From positions 25,379,501 through 25,443,500 of the forward strand of contig BRKX01000015.1 of assembly GCA_026008535.1 (NCBI GenBank): a DNA stretch of 64,000 nt, read 5' to 3'. The notes beneath the pieces were generated by a model. The model was given only the letters and a program-made list of their open reading frames with translations, was not told the DNA's origin and did no database searches. The first letter of the stretch is position 1. Each line of letters opens with the position of its first letter. This document shows, piece after piece, positions 24,404 to 36,373 of the stretch. The position numbers were made by a program, and so were the translations under genes. This DNA is from Perilla frutescens. Taxonomy: Eukaryota; Streptophyta; Magnoliopsida; Lamiales; Lamiaceae.

Positions 24404-25338
24404 TATTTGCATTGCATTGCATTAGAAAGAGAGAAATGAGGGAGAGAAGGACAAGCGACATTAGTTGTTCCCGAAGCAGCAACAATGACGGTTGCATTTT
24501 CCGTCCATAACTGAGATGGCACCGGGCGGCATCCATGATGGTTTAGTTGGTGAAGGTGCTGTCCGACGGTGAAAGTGATGGAAGGGAAAATGGGAGGAAG
24601 TGATGGCGAGTGAAGTAAAAGAGGAAGAAAGTTTGCTGGGTTGTTGTTTATCCCGATGAGTTAATGAGGGAAGATGCATAATTTTCTTTTGTTTTATGTT
24701 GAAGTAATAGTGGTTGGGCTTCATTTTATTTATAGTTTATGGGTCATGAGAGAGGTGAATTGATTGAGCTCATTTTTCTCGTGTACTTTATATATATTTT
24801 TAAAAAGATAATTATCTTTATATTATATTATTACATATTTCATTGTATTAAAATTATCCATTTAAATTAATTATTGATAGTTATTACTTTGGGCAGCAAG
24901 AGTGGATGTAACTACAATACATTATTTTCAGTCAAGTAAAAGTGAGAAGATTCAACATGGATTGTTATACAAAATATTCTTTTATCCTTAAATTTTCATT
25001 TTATGCGGTTTATATGTTTGGCCCATGATTTATTGGAAAAGTTACTCAACTTATGGGTTGCATGTTCGACTTACGGGCTATAGGAAAATGATACTTGATG
25101 CTATGTATTTATCGTCCATATTATGTATAATTTGGATAAATGTAGTAATACCATTAACTTAATAACACTCACTCCAAAGCTATTATATTTTTCAGGTTTA
25201 TAAAATCTCAAGTAATGACGTGGAGATGGTGTGATAGTCTAATGCAAGATATAATGTATTTCTTTATGATTTTGCGCTGCATTAAACTCTTTTAATGAAA
25301 TAGTTACTTTATTTTCTATGTATAAAATTGGGGTGTCA
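23246..25338 (+). repeat. Gypsy 5' LTR (2.1 kb)
   Basis: Begins TGTAGCGGCCCAAGG and ends AATTGGGGTGTCA. A TATA-like CTTGTATAAATAGATG occurs at about 24235, followed by a CT-rich leader, and a (CA)n(TA)n microsatellite at 24359-24403. The primer-binding-site-like sequence at 25343 follows at once. Short ORFs on either strand are not credible genes. Boundaries come from termini and the PBS because no second LTR is visible. Confidence 0.65.
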
Positions 25339-25342
25339 TAGT

Positions 25343-25354
25343 ATGGTTTTAGAG
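25343..25354 (+). other. Degenerate primer binding site (initiator tRNA-Met)
   Basis: TGGTTTTAGAGC matches the plant tRNA-iMet primer site TGGTATCAGAGC at 10 of 12 positions and starts 4 nt after the LTR end, the expected place. Confidence 0.6.
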
Positions 25355-25661
25355 CGGGTCCAAATTTTTGTAGACTTGTTTAACAAATGTTTAATTTAAA
25401 TTATACAATCATCACGTCTACCGCATCGCGCCGAGAAGAGGTAAAATTTTTTAAGTTATTTCTATGTTTATGAAATTATAAAATTATGAAATATCTTATT
25501 TTTTTTAAGTCCTCGGAATAGACTATAAGAATTATATGGTTAGATATCTGGTTGAAAATTAGTATGGTTGGAAATTAGTACTCAAGTTAAGGACCGGGAG
25601 GCTTGTACAAGTTGATATGGAAGGCTCGTCACAACGACAATACATGTCATCAATAGAAAAT

Positions 25662-26031
25662 AGATGCTATGGAATATATTTATGCAAATAAATTAGAATT
25701 ACAAATTCAGAGTGAATGAATATTTGCTAAAGCTACAAGGCAGATGAAAAGAGCTAAAGAAAGAAGGTGACAATATGGACATGCAGAAGATATTGCGAAG
25801 ATAATACATATTGTTCCCACCCAAATTAAAGATTGGGTTGAGTTAGTTCTTGAAGACCAAATTGGATACATGTATGAAGAAGAATATTTATTCGATGCGT
25901 TTATGTTTGATACTTTAGGAATTTGGTGTGATTTAGTTTATGGCGAAGGTTGGATAACTATGAATCGAGACTCCAACAAAGAATACACAAATGCAGTAGT
26001 CAAATATATTAAGAGACAGATGAATGATTGA
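25662..26031 (+). pseudogene. Unrecognised leader ORF between LTR and gag, present in both palindrome arms
   Basis: A frame with two stops in its first half ends as an open stretch of about 85 codons from 25771 to the stop at 26029-26031, containing IKDWVELVLEDQIGY, LGIWCDLVYGEGW and NAVVKYIKRQMND. The same text, further decayed, is on the minus strand of the right arm (about 28250-27930: IKDWVKLVLEDLIGY). Conservation in both arms shows it belongs to the element rather than arising by chance. I do not recognise the protein. It could be an extra retroelement ORF or a captured host-gene fragment. Confidence 0.45.
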
Positions 26032-26068
26032 TCTATGATATGTAGAAAAAAAGTCTTTTATATAAATG

Positions 26069-26070
26069 TG

Positions 26071-26101
<31 letters not shown>
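26069..26101. repeat. (TA)n(TG)n microsatellite
   Basis: Alternating TA then TG run in the left arm. The corresponding right-arm position carries the MITE and a shorter AC/TA-rich run. Confidence 0.95.
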
Positions 26102-26399
26102 TGTTACTTTGATTTAAAGTTTCTTTTAACGAATTAATTAATGAAAGGGCTATTTTTAGTTTTCAAGATTTTATTCTTTTTGCTAATAGACTTAATTATT
26201 AGGAATCATGGTCAACCGACACCGTAACACATGAGCCGATAGTGAGGAAACTCGATTAGATGATAACTCAAAACGAGATCACCATAATGTGCCAACTTTT
26301 GTGCAAGATTTGACTTAAGTATTTAGGCAAACCATACGCTAGAACGCATATCCGCCGCGAAACAAATGTAATGCCATAGCGAAGCAATTCTAAAAAAGA

Positions 26400-26823
26400 T
26401 GGCTCCGCTCAACATGAAGGGGAATGAAGGACCACTTGACACAAATGAGTGGATATTCAAACTAGAGCGGACCTTCTAACACCTTGACTGTATGAACGTA
26501 GATAAAAGTATTGTGTTGTCTTTTAACTGACCAAGGATGTAGGACATTGGTGGCAAAGCTTGGCTTGAGTGATGACATTATAGCGACGCCAGAACCTAAC
26601 TTAGGCTGTATTCAATGACTTAGTTTTGGGAAAGTTCTTCCTGAGATCTTACAAAAAATCAAAGAAGCTAGAGCTGGGCAAGCATGACTATTCAAGACTA
26701 TGAGAGAAAGTTTAACCAACTTTATCGATATGCCCTGCACTTGGTGGATACAGAAGAGAAGAAGACGAGTCATTTTGAGTATGGGCTACGCTCAGAGATC
26801 GGAGGGATTAGCTCAAAGGCATA
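26400..26823 (+). pseudogene. Gypsy gag remnant, left arm
   Basis: Broken reading of the retrotransposon gag domain: MAPLNMKGNEGPLDTNEWI with FKLERTF following, then after stops and shifts DYERKFNQLYRYALHLVDTE and KTSHFEYGLRSEI. This pattern (aromatic-rich segment, then YERKF..L.RYA..LV.TE..K...FE.GLR) is the capsid-like gag domain of plant Ty3/gypsy elements. The frame ends at the palindrome centre. Confidence 0.8.
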
Positions 26824-26829
26824 GGATTC

Positions 26830-27330
26830 CTTTGAGCTAATCCCTCCGATCTCTGAGCGTAGCCCGTACTCAAAATGACTTGCCTTCTTTTCTTCTGTAT
26901 CCACCAAGTACGGGGAATACTGGAAAATTTGATTGAACTCTCTCGTATTCTAGAACAATCATGTTTTCGTATTACAAATTCACGAGCTCCAGCTCCTTTT
27001 ATTTTTTGTAAGATCTTGGTAAGAACTTTCCCAAGACCAAGTTTTTGAACGTGACCCAAGTTAGGTTCTGGCATCGTTCTTGTGTCATCACTCAAGCCAA
27101 CCTTTATAACCAATAACCTACATCAGCGGTCAATTGAAAGACATCACATGATACTTTCTCTGCGTTCGTGCAGTCGAGGTCAAGGTGTTGGAAGATTCGT
27201 TCTGGCTCGAATATCCACTCATCTGTATTGTTAAGTGGTCATTCATTCTTCTTCAGCTTGGGTGAATCCATCTGTCTGAATTGTTTTACCATGGCATTAC
27301 CTTCGTTTCTCAGTGGATGGATGTTTTGGG
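26830..27330 (-). pseudogene. Gypsy gag remnant, right arm
   Basis: Mirror copy of the left-arm gag on the minus strand. Recognisable pieces include the segment before the centre (TYSKSF-like part decayed, ALRSEG region) and the upstream stretch with VMTQERCQNLT. It is interrupted by several stops and frameshifts, so no continuous protein is left. It shares the same break point as the left copy. Confidence 0.7.
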
Positions 27331-27552
27331 TAAGACGGGCTTCAATGCTTGAGTTAAATATTGCAAAAAAGTTAGCATATTATGGTGGTCCCATCTGAGT
27401 TATCATCTTATTGAGTTTCTTCACCGTCGGCTCGTGCGATATGACATTTGTTGACTATGCTTCATAAAGTCCATTAGCAAAAAGAATTAAAACTTGAAAT
27501 AAAAAAATTTCAATAATTAATTTGTTATAAGAAAACCTTAAATCAAAATAAC

Positions 27553-27818
27553 AACAATATAGGGGTTGGTTATAATAGGAACTAAGTTTGGTGTGAGAAC
27601 GTGAGAACGGGCTTGTTTAGTGTAATTTCAGTGCTTTTCTTATTTTATTTTGGTGCTAAATCATCTAGCACTAAAATACAATAAGAAAAACATTAAAAAA
27701 AAATTAAAAAATTGCATCAAAATACAGTAAGAAAAGCACTAAAATTACACTAAATAAGCCCGTTCTCACGTTCCTACATGAAGCTCTGTTCTCATTTGAA
27801 CCAAATCCCAACAATACA
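27553..27818. mobile_element. Hairpin MITE, Mutator-like, 9-bp target repeat
   Basis: Body 27562-27809 (248 bp) consists almost wholly of two inverted arms of about 110 bp (GAACGTGAGAACGGGCTT and its complement, with GCTTTTCTTA further in). Flanks AACAATATA (27553-27561) and AACAATACA (27810-27818) agree in eight of nine bases. Long TIRs beginning GGG and a 9-bp duplication fit non-autonomous MULEs. Absent from the left palindrome arm, so it arrived after the inversion. Confidence 0.82.
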
Positions 27819-28521
27819 TACATACATATATATATATGTATATATAAGACTATTTATTTTTCCACATGTCTTAGATCAATCATTCGATCCTTTGTCTCTT
27901 TTTTTGTCAGATTTTTTTCGATCATGTGTCTCTTAATATATTTGATTACTGTATTTGTGTATTCTGTGTTGGAGTCTCGATTCTCTGCTCTCCCACCTTC
28001 AACATAAACTAAGTCCCCGCCAAATTCTTAAAATATCAGACATAAACATGTCCAACAAATCTTCTTCTTTAGATGCGTATCCAATTAGGTCTTCAAGAAC
28101 CAACTTAACCCAGTCTTTAATTTGGGTGGGAACAATGCGTATTGTCTTCTCGCCAGCTTCCACATGGCCGTATCGACCACTTTCCTTATTTAGCTCTTCT
28201 CATCTCTCTTACAACTTTAGCAAATATCCTCCCACTCTAAATTTGTAATTCCATTTTATTTACATAAATCTATTCAATATCATCTCTTTTCCATTTATGA
28301 TATGTCTCATCGCTATGATAAACCTTTCCTATCGATCTGCAAATACTTCTAGATCCTTACCCTGAGTTATTATCAACCAGACATCTAAACATATAATTCT
28401 TACAGTCAATTACGAGGACTTTAAAAAACATAAAATATTTCATAATTTTATAAACAGAGACATAACTTAAATTTTTTTACATATTCTTGATGCGATGCGG
28501 TAGACATGATTACATCTAACA

Positions 28522-29346
28522 TGTGTTGAGAGAATGGTTGAAGAGTGCTCATAAGGGGTTAGTTCTAATGACAAAGAGCATGAAAGATAAATTTGATAAG
28601 TATTGGGGAGATCCAGAAAAGATGAATAAGTTGATATTAGAGTGGGTGAAATTTACATTTACTAATATGTATGGTAGTGTTGTGGGTTTAAAAGTTGGAA
28701 ATAAGGTGAAAGAAATGATATTTTTATTGTATAATGAGTACAAGAAACCTGAGCCAGAGATGGAGGACAACGAACAAAGTTCCATGTTAGTGTCAAATGA
28801 ATTAGATGTTGATGATCCAACAGTGATAGCATTGAGGATGGTGGAGTCCGAGTTCAAACAATTTAAGAATAGAAAAGATGGTGGTCAAAGAAAGACAGAG
28901 GTAGAGAAATTTTATAATGAAGAAACAGAGGCAAGTGGATCAAAATTTGATATCCTATTATGGTGGGAAGTGAATGAGCCTAGATTTCCATTTCTCTCTC
29001 AAGTCGCTCGTGATATTTTGACAGTTTCTATCTCTACTCTACTGTGACATCAGAATATGCATTTAGCACTGGAAAATGGGTCATTGATCCATTTAGGAGT
29101 TCATTAACTCCTAAAAAAGTGGTATAATCTCTCGTTTGTGGTCAAGATTGGCTTCGTAAATCTTTGACTCTGGTTGATATTGAAGAAACTATAGAAGATG
29201 TTGACAAAATTGAACAAGGTAATATTTTATTTGTGTATTGCATTATTTTTAATGGTTACTACTTTATTTGGTTCACGTTTTCATTTGTAGGTTTGTGGAG
29301 TATAGCAATAGAATCTTCAACCGATGAAAACTTCAATTTCAAGTGA
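28522..29346 (+). pseudogene. hAT transposase C-terminal half
   Basis: Starts abruptly where the palindrome ends. The first 175 codons carry the hAT RNase H-fold/linker region (MKDKFDKYWGDPEKMNKL, MYG...VKEMIFLLYNEYKK) and the dimerisation start (KFDILLWWEVNEPRFP, SQVARDIL). A frameshift at about 29035 then moves VIDPFRSSLTPKKVV and LVCGQDWLR to another frame, with a stop between them. BED finger and catalytic N-terminal parts are missing. Dead copy of the RICESLEEPER-like class, related to but separate from the one at 11964-20029. Confidence 0.87.
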
Positions 29347-29639
29347 ATCAAGGCTCAAGATGTTGGATACTTTGATTTCATTGTTGTACTCTTCAAGACT
29401 TCAAGTGATCAAGTCTCAAGACTCAAGCAGTCAAGCTTCAACTTCATTTTATTGGACTTTTATTTTTTAAAGTTTGTTGGATTTTTCTTAATGAATTAAT
29501 GATGGTGGATTTGTGCTTTGTTGGATTGGATACTTGGATGATTTTATTGTATTATTGTCTTGGACAATTTGTTTTATGTCTTATTGTTTTGGTTAGTTGG
29601 TTATATGTAGATTTGTTTTTTTTGTTGGGAATAAATTTA

Positions 29640-29813
29640 TGTTTTCTGATTATTCAGTTATTTCGGTTCGGTTAGCCTTCCCAATTCGGTTATTTTGGTT
29701 CGATTAGCTGTTCCAATTCAGTTCTGTTTGGTTACAATTTTACAAAATCCGATTTATTCGGTTTTTCATTTTTCGGACCGAAACCGACCGTATTAACCGA
29801 ATGATCACCCCTA
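29640..29813 (+). repeat. hAT 3' terminal region
   Basis: TTCGGTT/GGTTCG-rich subterminal sequence ending ATGATCACCCCTA, a typical CAGGGGTG-like hAT terminus read in reverse. It closes the element that starts at 28522. The left terminus is not in the window, so no target repeat can be tested. Confidence 0.65.
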
Positions 29814-29864
29814 AATATAATATTTAGGAAATACTAAAAATAGTAAAACACTTTATGAAATTTG

Positions 29865-30330
29865 TGTTAGAAAATTAAACCACATAGGGCATGCAATAAT
29901 CCAGATTCACACCCTAAATCCATTAACTCTATGATGATAAACCGAGATATAATCTACAGCGGAAGCGTACCTGAATCCATAGTTCTTAAATCCCTAATTC
30001 TTGATGTGGTATGAATCTTCCAAACGATCGGCACCTTAGGGTTTGCTGTAGAGAATTCTGTAGAAGGAATACAGATTCTATTTTTCTGTCTGCCGTCGTT
30101 TGGGGACCATAACCCTAACTTATAATAATAAGTTATCTGGGATTTGCAATTCAGTCCCTCAACAAATTACAAATCTATTAATGGTATCTACACAATTAAA
30201 TTCCATGACAAATATTAATACCCTTTAATCCATAATTATAACCTTATTAGATCACATTAATTGGATCACTTTAAGACAGCCATACACATTTACTTAACAT
30301 ATATTAGTCCACATAAAAAATATTCCAACA
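29865..30330 (-). repeat. Copia-B 3' LTR
   Basis: 466 bp, TGTTGGAATATT...TTTTCTAACA on the minus strand. Next to it (30331-30341) the purine-rich tract ATGTGGGAGAT primes plus-strand synthesis. 30342-30761 is untranslated element sequence. Confidence 0.95.
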
Positions 30331-30761
30331 ATCTCCCACATGGACTATATATGTTACTGAAAAAATGTGTAATACCTTATGAGCTCAAACTGTGCTGTCA
30401 CATTAAGGGTATCCCAAACAATCTCGTCCATTGATCATACAAGCATAGGACTAAAGAGGCCGTCATCACTTTGTGTGTGAATAGACCCATCAATAATCAC
30501 ATATACCGATACAACCAAATGATATAGATCAATCATGGATGTGTAGCATGGAAATTACATGTTATGTGATCTATCATGCCTATTTCCAACTGGTCCACTT
30601 TGTTCCATGGTGAGATCAAACATAATTAAAATAACAGAGTGTAATAAACCAAATAATTAAATACTTTATATCTGTACAGATTTATCCATAAAACACAAAA
30701 TGTGTCCAAACCATATTATAGAGTTATAAAACAGTACAGACTCCCACATAACCAATGCATA

Positions 30762-33700
30762 CTAAAATAAAATCACACCCATATGAGCAGTATGCTCATG
30801 AAAGACCTTGGGTGTTAATCCCTTAGTAAGCGGATCCGCAACCATTAAGTCTGTCCCTATATGCTCTATAATAATCTGTCCACTCTGTACTCTCTCCTTC
30901 ACAACAAGGAACTTAATGTCAATATGCTTTGACTTACTAGAGCTCCTGTTGTTATTGGAATACATCACTGCTGAGTTATTGTCACAATACAACTTTAGTG
31001 GTCTTTCTACATTTTCAAAAATGCGCAGCCTAGTGACAAAATTTCGCAGCCATATTCCATGATTGGATGCCTCAAAACATGCTACAAATTCAGCTGCCAT
31101 GGTAGAAGATGCTATAAGTGTCTGCTTAACACTTCTCCAAGAAATGGCTCCCCCAGCCAATAAGAAAATGTAGCCTGAAGTGGATCTCCTACTATCTTGG
31201 CATCCAGCAAAATCAGAATCAGAATACCCGATGATCTCCAAATGATCTGATTTTCTGTATGTGAGCATGTAATCCTTTGTTCTCTATAAGTACCTCATAA
31301 CCCGTTTGGCTGCTTTCTAATGATCCATACCGGGATTTCTTAAATATCTACCCAACATTCCAACAACAAAAGCTATGTCAGGTCTTGTGCATACTTGAGC
31401 ATACATTAGACTCCCAACAGCCGAGGCATAAGGAATCTTCTGCATTTTCTTAATTTCCAGATCACCTTTTGGGCACTGATCAAGACTGAACTTGTCTCCT
31501 TTAGCTATAGGGGTATCACATGGTTTGCAGTTCTGCATGCCAAATCTTTGCAACACTTTCTCAATATACGTCTTTTGTGATAATCCAAGAATACCCCGAG
31601 AACGATCTCGATGTATCTGGATTTCTAATACAAAAGAAGCTTCCCCAAGATCTTTCATCTCAAAATTCTTTGATAGAAATTTCTTGGTATCGTGCAGCAT
31701 GACAGAGTCATTGGTGGCAAGCAGAATGTCATCCACATACAAAACCAGAAAAATACACTTACTCCCACTAAACTTGTGATACACACAATCATCAGCAGCA
31801 TTAGTCTCAAAACCAAATGAGACTATTACTTGATGAAACTTGTGGTTCCACTGACGAGAAGCCTGCTTGAGCCCATAGATGGATTTCTTTAATTTGCAAA
31901 CCATAGACTTTGGATCTCCGGACACAAAGTTTTCTGGCTGCACCATATAAATCGTCTCATCAATGTCACCATTGAGAAACGCTGTTTTTACATCCATCTG
32001 ATGCAACTCAAGATCAAAATGTGCAACTAACGCCATAATAATTCTAAAAGAGTCTTTCGAAGAAACCGGAGAGAAAGTCTCTTTAAAATCAATGCCTTCT
32101 CTTTGAGTAAAGCCTTTAGCCACAAGACGAGCCTTATATCTTTCCACATTACCTTTCGAATCCCTTTTGGTTTTAAAAATCCATTTACAACCAATAGGCT
32201 TCGCACCTGCAGGTAATGGGACAAGATCCCAAACTTTATTGTCTTGCATTGACTTGTACTCCTCATTCATGGCATCTATCCACTTTTGAGAGTTTGGATC
32301 ATTCATGGCTTGATGGAAATTGATAGGATCATTTTCCATCATTCCACTATTTTCCTCACTTTCTAGGAGATATACTTCATAATCATCCGGAATAGCATTT
32401 CTCCTATCTCTCATGAACCTTCTTAATGGCATTAGTTCTTGAGGTTGTTGAGGTTGTTGTTCTTGAATTACTGTATTATCCTGAGTGGGAAGATTTTCAA
32501 TATTATCTTGCTGAGGTTCCAAATCTACTTCTCGACTAATAACAGGAATAGTAGCCTGAAAATCATCAGAAGTAGAAGTAGGAGTCGAGACCGACTCCTC
32601 CTCAAAAGTAATATCTCTAACCTTATTTCTCCTCCCAAACTCAACATCCTCACAGAACACAGCATTTCCCGTCTCAAAAATAATTTTTCTAGTGGGATCA
32701 TAAAACTTGAAACCCCTGGATCTCTCTGAGTAACCAATAAAATAGCTGCTAACGGTTTTGGAGTCCAATTTCTTTTCATTTGGCCTATAAGGCCTAGCCT
32801 CAACTGGACATCCCCAAATATGAAAGTACTTTAAACTGGGCTTTCGTCCAGTCCAAAGCTCAAAAGGTGTTTTCGCAGCTGCTTTAGTTGGTACTCTGTT
32901 GAGAATATAAGCTGCAGTTTTCAATGCTTCTCCCCAGAGTGATATTGGCAAGGATGAATGACTAATCATACTCCTAACCATATCCTTTAGAGTTCAGTTT
33001 CATCTTTCAGAAACACCATTCATGCTAGGTGAACCCGGCATGGTGTACTGTGGGACGATCCCACATTCCTCTAGGAAGATAGCAAAGGGACCTGGACGTT
33101 GTTCTCCTGAACCATCAGATCTGCCGTAATACTCACCACCACGGTCAGATCTAACAATTTTAATTCTTTTGTTGAGTTGATTCTCAACTTCAGGCTTAAA
33201 AATTTTGAACATGTCCAGTGCCTCAGATTTTTCATGAATTAGATATAGGTAGCCATATCGTGAGTAATCATCAATAAATGATACAAAAAATTGTTGACCA
33301 TTCCAAGAAGCCGTAGGGAATGGACCACAAATATCCGTATATATCAATTGTAAGACGTCTGTAGTTTTGTTGGCACCTAATCTCTTTATTTTGGTCTGTT
33401 TTCCTTTAATACACTCAACACAAACATTTAGATCTGAAAAATCAAGTGTATCTAAAATACCATCTGACACAAGCCTCTCAATTCTGGTTTTTGAGATATG
33501 ACCCAAACGCTTATGCCATAAATTTGCTGAATTTTCATTATTTAATTTTCGCTTAGTACCTCTAGATTCAACATGCAAGGATTCATTATAGGAAGCAATA
33601 ATATCGAGCACATACAGATTGTCATAAGCACTTAATGAACCAGTACCAACCATATTGGAATTTAAAGAAAGACTGAACTGACAATTCCCAAATGAACAAG

Positions 33701-34877
33701 AAAAACCATATTTGTCCAATAAGGAAATAGAAACCAAATTCCGTCTAAAAGACGGTACAATAAAAGTGTCTTTCAAATCCAAAAAGAAACCAGTTCTTAA
33801 TAACAATCTAAAATGCCCTATTGCTTCCACTTTCACCGACTTGCCATCTCCCACGTAGATGTATCTTTCACCATCAATTGGCTTTCGGCAGCTCAAGCAA
33901 CCCTGCATTGAAACACTTATATGAGTGGTAGCACCAGAATCTAACCACCAAGTGTTACCAGGTACTGAAGCTAAATTAACTTCAGAACAGACCAAAGTAA
34001 GAAATGTACCTTTCTTTATGCGCCAAGCGCGATATTTGGGACATTCCTTCTTTTGGTATCCAGGTTTATGACAAAAGAAACAGTCATCTGAATTTTCTAT
34101 TTTCTGTTTCTTTTGTACTGGACCCTTATCTTTAGCAGCTTTCTCAACCTCCTTAGTTCTTTTGCCCTTATCTCTGGAAGTACTAGCCAGCTGAGCAATC
34201 TCAGTTCTTTCTTACTTCAACCTTTCTTCCTCTTGCACACAGTATGCAATGAGCTCATTAAGAGTCCATTTCTCCTTTTGACAGTTATAACTGACCTTAA
34301 ACTGACTGAACTGTGGAGGAAGCGATATCAACACTAAATGCACGAGTAAGTCCTCAGACACCTCGAGTTTTAGTGCACTTAATTTTGAAGCAATATGAGA
34401 CATCTGCATGATGTACTCCCTTATGTTTCCCTTGCCCTTATACTTTAGTGAGATCAAGTTAGCTAAAAGCGTACTTGTCTCGGCCTTATCGTTTTTCACA
34501 AAACGCTTTTCAATTTCTGCAAGGTACTCTCTGGCAGTAGTAATTTCCTCAGAGGCAGTGCCTCGAAAGGCTTCTGGAATGCCGCGCTTAATGATCATGA
34601 GACTAACGCGATTCGAGCGATCCCACTTCTCAAAGTTCCGCTTTTCATCTGCAGAACTTTCATCCGTCAGAGAAGTGGGTTTGTCAACTCTTAGCGAATA
34701 GTCTAGATCCATGCAGCCCAAAATTATCAGAATATTTTCTTTCCAATCCTTAAAGTTTGACCCGTTGAGCATAGGAATGTTGTTGGTGTTAGCAGAAATA
34801 GAAGTAGCAGACATCATAGCTGGACAGAGAACAAAAATAAAATTAACTATTATGCTCACATTAAACCTTATAATCAA
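30762..34877 (-). pseudogene. Copia-B gag-pol polyprotein with five in-frame stops
   Basis: A single frame of about 1370 codons without a frameshift. Gag starts at 34877 (IPMLNGSNFKDWKENILIIL, then IKRGIPEAFRG) and carries a zinc knuckle CFFCHKPGYQKKEC in which the usual His is not in place. Protease WLDSGATTHI lies at about 33940. Integrase has GAG-pre WHKRLGHISKTRIE and DDE-core residues (IYTDICGP, VRSDRGGEY, MNGVSER). Reverse transcriptase has LVLYVDDILLA. RNase H has ISWRSVKQTLIASSTMAAEF. Stops are at 34212-34214, 33000-33002, 32994-32996, 31317-31319 and 31284-31286. All sit where related proteins have Gln, Arg or Trp, as expected from cytosine deamination. Confidence in the family is very high. 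Confidence 0.95.
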
Positions 34878-35893
34878 TCAATTAAATTAAAAATGTCAGT
34901 TCATCTCGAGATATCAGGTGCAACATCAATATCAAGTCTTTGGACAGTAATATTAACTTGCAAATAGTTACCTCTTTGTAGTGATCAAACACTGACAATA
35001 AATCCTGTCAAACAATAGCCTTCCTTTGGGCCGACATATTGTTCACATGGATACCTTTATAATTGTCACGTATTTACCACCACAGGTGTTTGTGTATTTC
35101 TGGCCAAGCATCAATCTTCCTTTGGGCCGATTAATACCCGCATGAAATACATTCACACAACCGTCTTAATATTCTCAATGAATAAACTTTCACGAGAGAG
35201 GTCACTTTGGCGACTTCTTGCTTCCATTAATTCACTTTGAATATTAATAAAAACAAATAGGAACATGAGATGAACTATAACAAAATCAAAATATTCGATT
35301 GATTAATTAACTGTAATAGGGGAATTTTGACCTTAATAAAATCCGACTCTTAATTATAAATTAAGATAACTAAATGTTGCTGTTTAGACAATCATATCAT
35401 GAAACCAACAAATAATCATGCTATATCCGACGGCAACTGAATCCATAACAATATATATATATATATACGGTTTTTTTTTTATTATTTAACCATATATAAT
35501 ATGAAAACTTAAGGAAACACCTTCTGAATCTAAAACACGTCAATGGCAGACGACAATTGAATCTCGGCTGAATCCATAATCAAAGCACACAATTCATTGT
35601 AAATGAAAATATAATATAACATAATTGAAATCATATTGCATGATAACTCTCGATTTGTGTGAATACCAAATAAGCCATAATTATTCAAACCAATTAACAA
35701 TTTGATCATGTGCAGATTTAATAACAGCAAAGTCACGAATATTGAACTCCAACAAATTAATTAATCTGTCCAGCCATAAGCAATCAATACGCATGATATC
35801 AATTAAATCAAAACTCGCCGAAACATTAATCGATAGCCGAAATCGAGATTCATCAATTTAAAACACAAATCTTAGAGAATCATTCATAGAGTC

Positions 35894-35905
35894 GCTCTGA
35901 CACCA
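35894..35905 (-). other. Copia-B primer binding site
   Basis: Minus-strand TGGTGTCAGAGC, one mismatch to the tRNA-iMet primer site, 2 nt inside the 5' LTR. Confidence 0.9.
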
Positions 35906-35907
35906 CT

Positions 35908-36373
35908 TATTAGAAAATTAAACCACATAGGGCATGCAATAATCCAGATTCACACCCTAAATCCATTAACTCTATGATGATAAATCGAGATATAATCTAT
36001 AGCGGAAGCGTACCTGAATCCATAGTTCTTAAATCCCTAATTCTTGATGTGGTATGAACCTTTCAAACGATCGGCACCTTAGGGTTTGCTGTAGAGAATT
36101 CTGTAGAAGGAATACAGATTCTATTTTTCTGTCTGCCGTCGTTTGGGGACCATAACCCTAAATTATAATAATAAGTTATCTGGGATTTGCAATTCGGTCC
36201 CTCAACAAATTACAAATCTATTAATGGTATCTACATAATTAAATTCCATGACAAATATTAATACCCTTTAATCCATAATTATAACCTTATTAGATCACAT
36301 TAATTGGATCACTTTAAGACAGCCATACACATTTAATTAACATATATTAGTCCACATAAAAAATATTCCAACA
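35908..36373 (-). repeat. Copia-B 5' LTR
   Basis: 466-bp partner of 29865-30330. The inner terminus is mutated (minus strand ends TAATA instead of TAACA). Confidence 0.95.

Larger units (their letters stand above)
25403..28521. repeat. Large imperfect inverted repeat (two gypsy leader-gag copies head to head)
   Basis: Left arm 25403-26819 and right arm 26829-28521 are reverse complements separated by only 9 nt. Near the centre about 70 bp match with roughly four mismatches (through CTACGCTCAGAGATCGGAGG). Farther out similarity is lower but continues to the ends, where CTACCGCATCGCG (25419) pairs with CGATGCGGTAGA (28494). Arms contain the element leader, a short ORF-like stretch, and gag. 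The right arm is longer partly because a MITE (27562-27809) was inserted. Transcription across it would give a long hairpin RNA. Confidence 0.88.

Noticed and set aside
24312..24536. Open frames across the CA microsatellite
   Set aside because: Cys-Val and His-Thr runs come from the simple repeat within the gypsy LTR leader.
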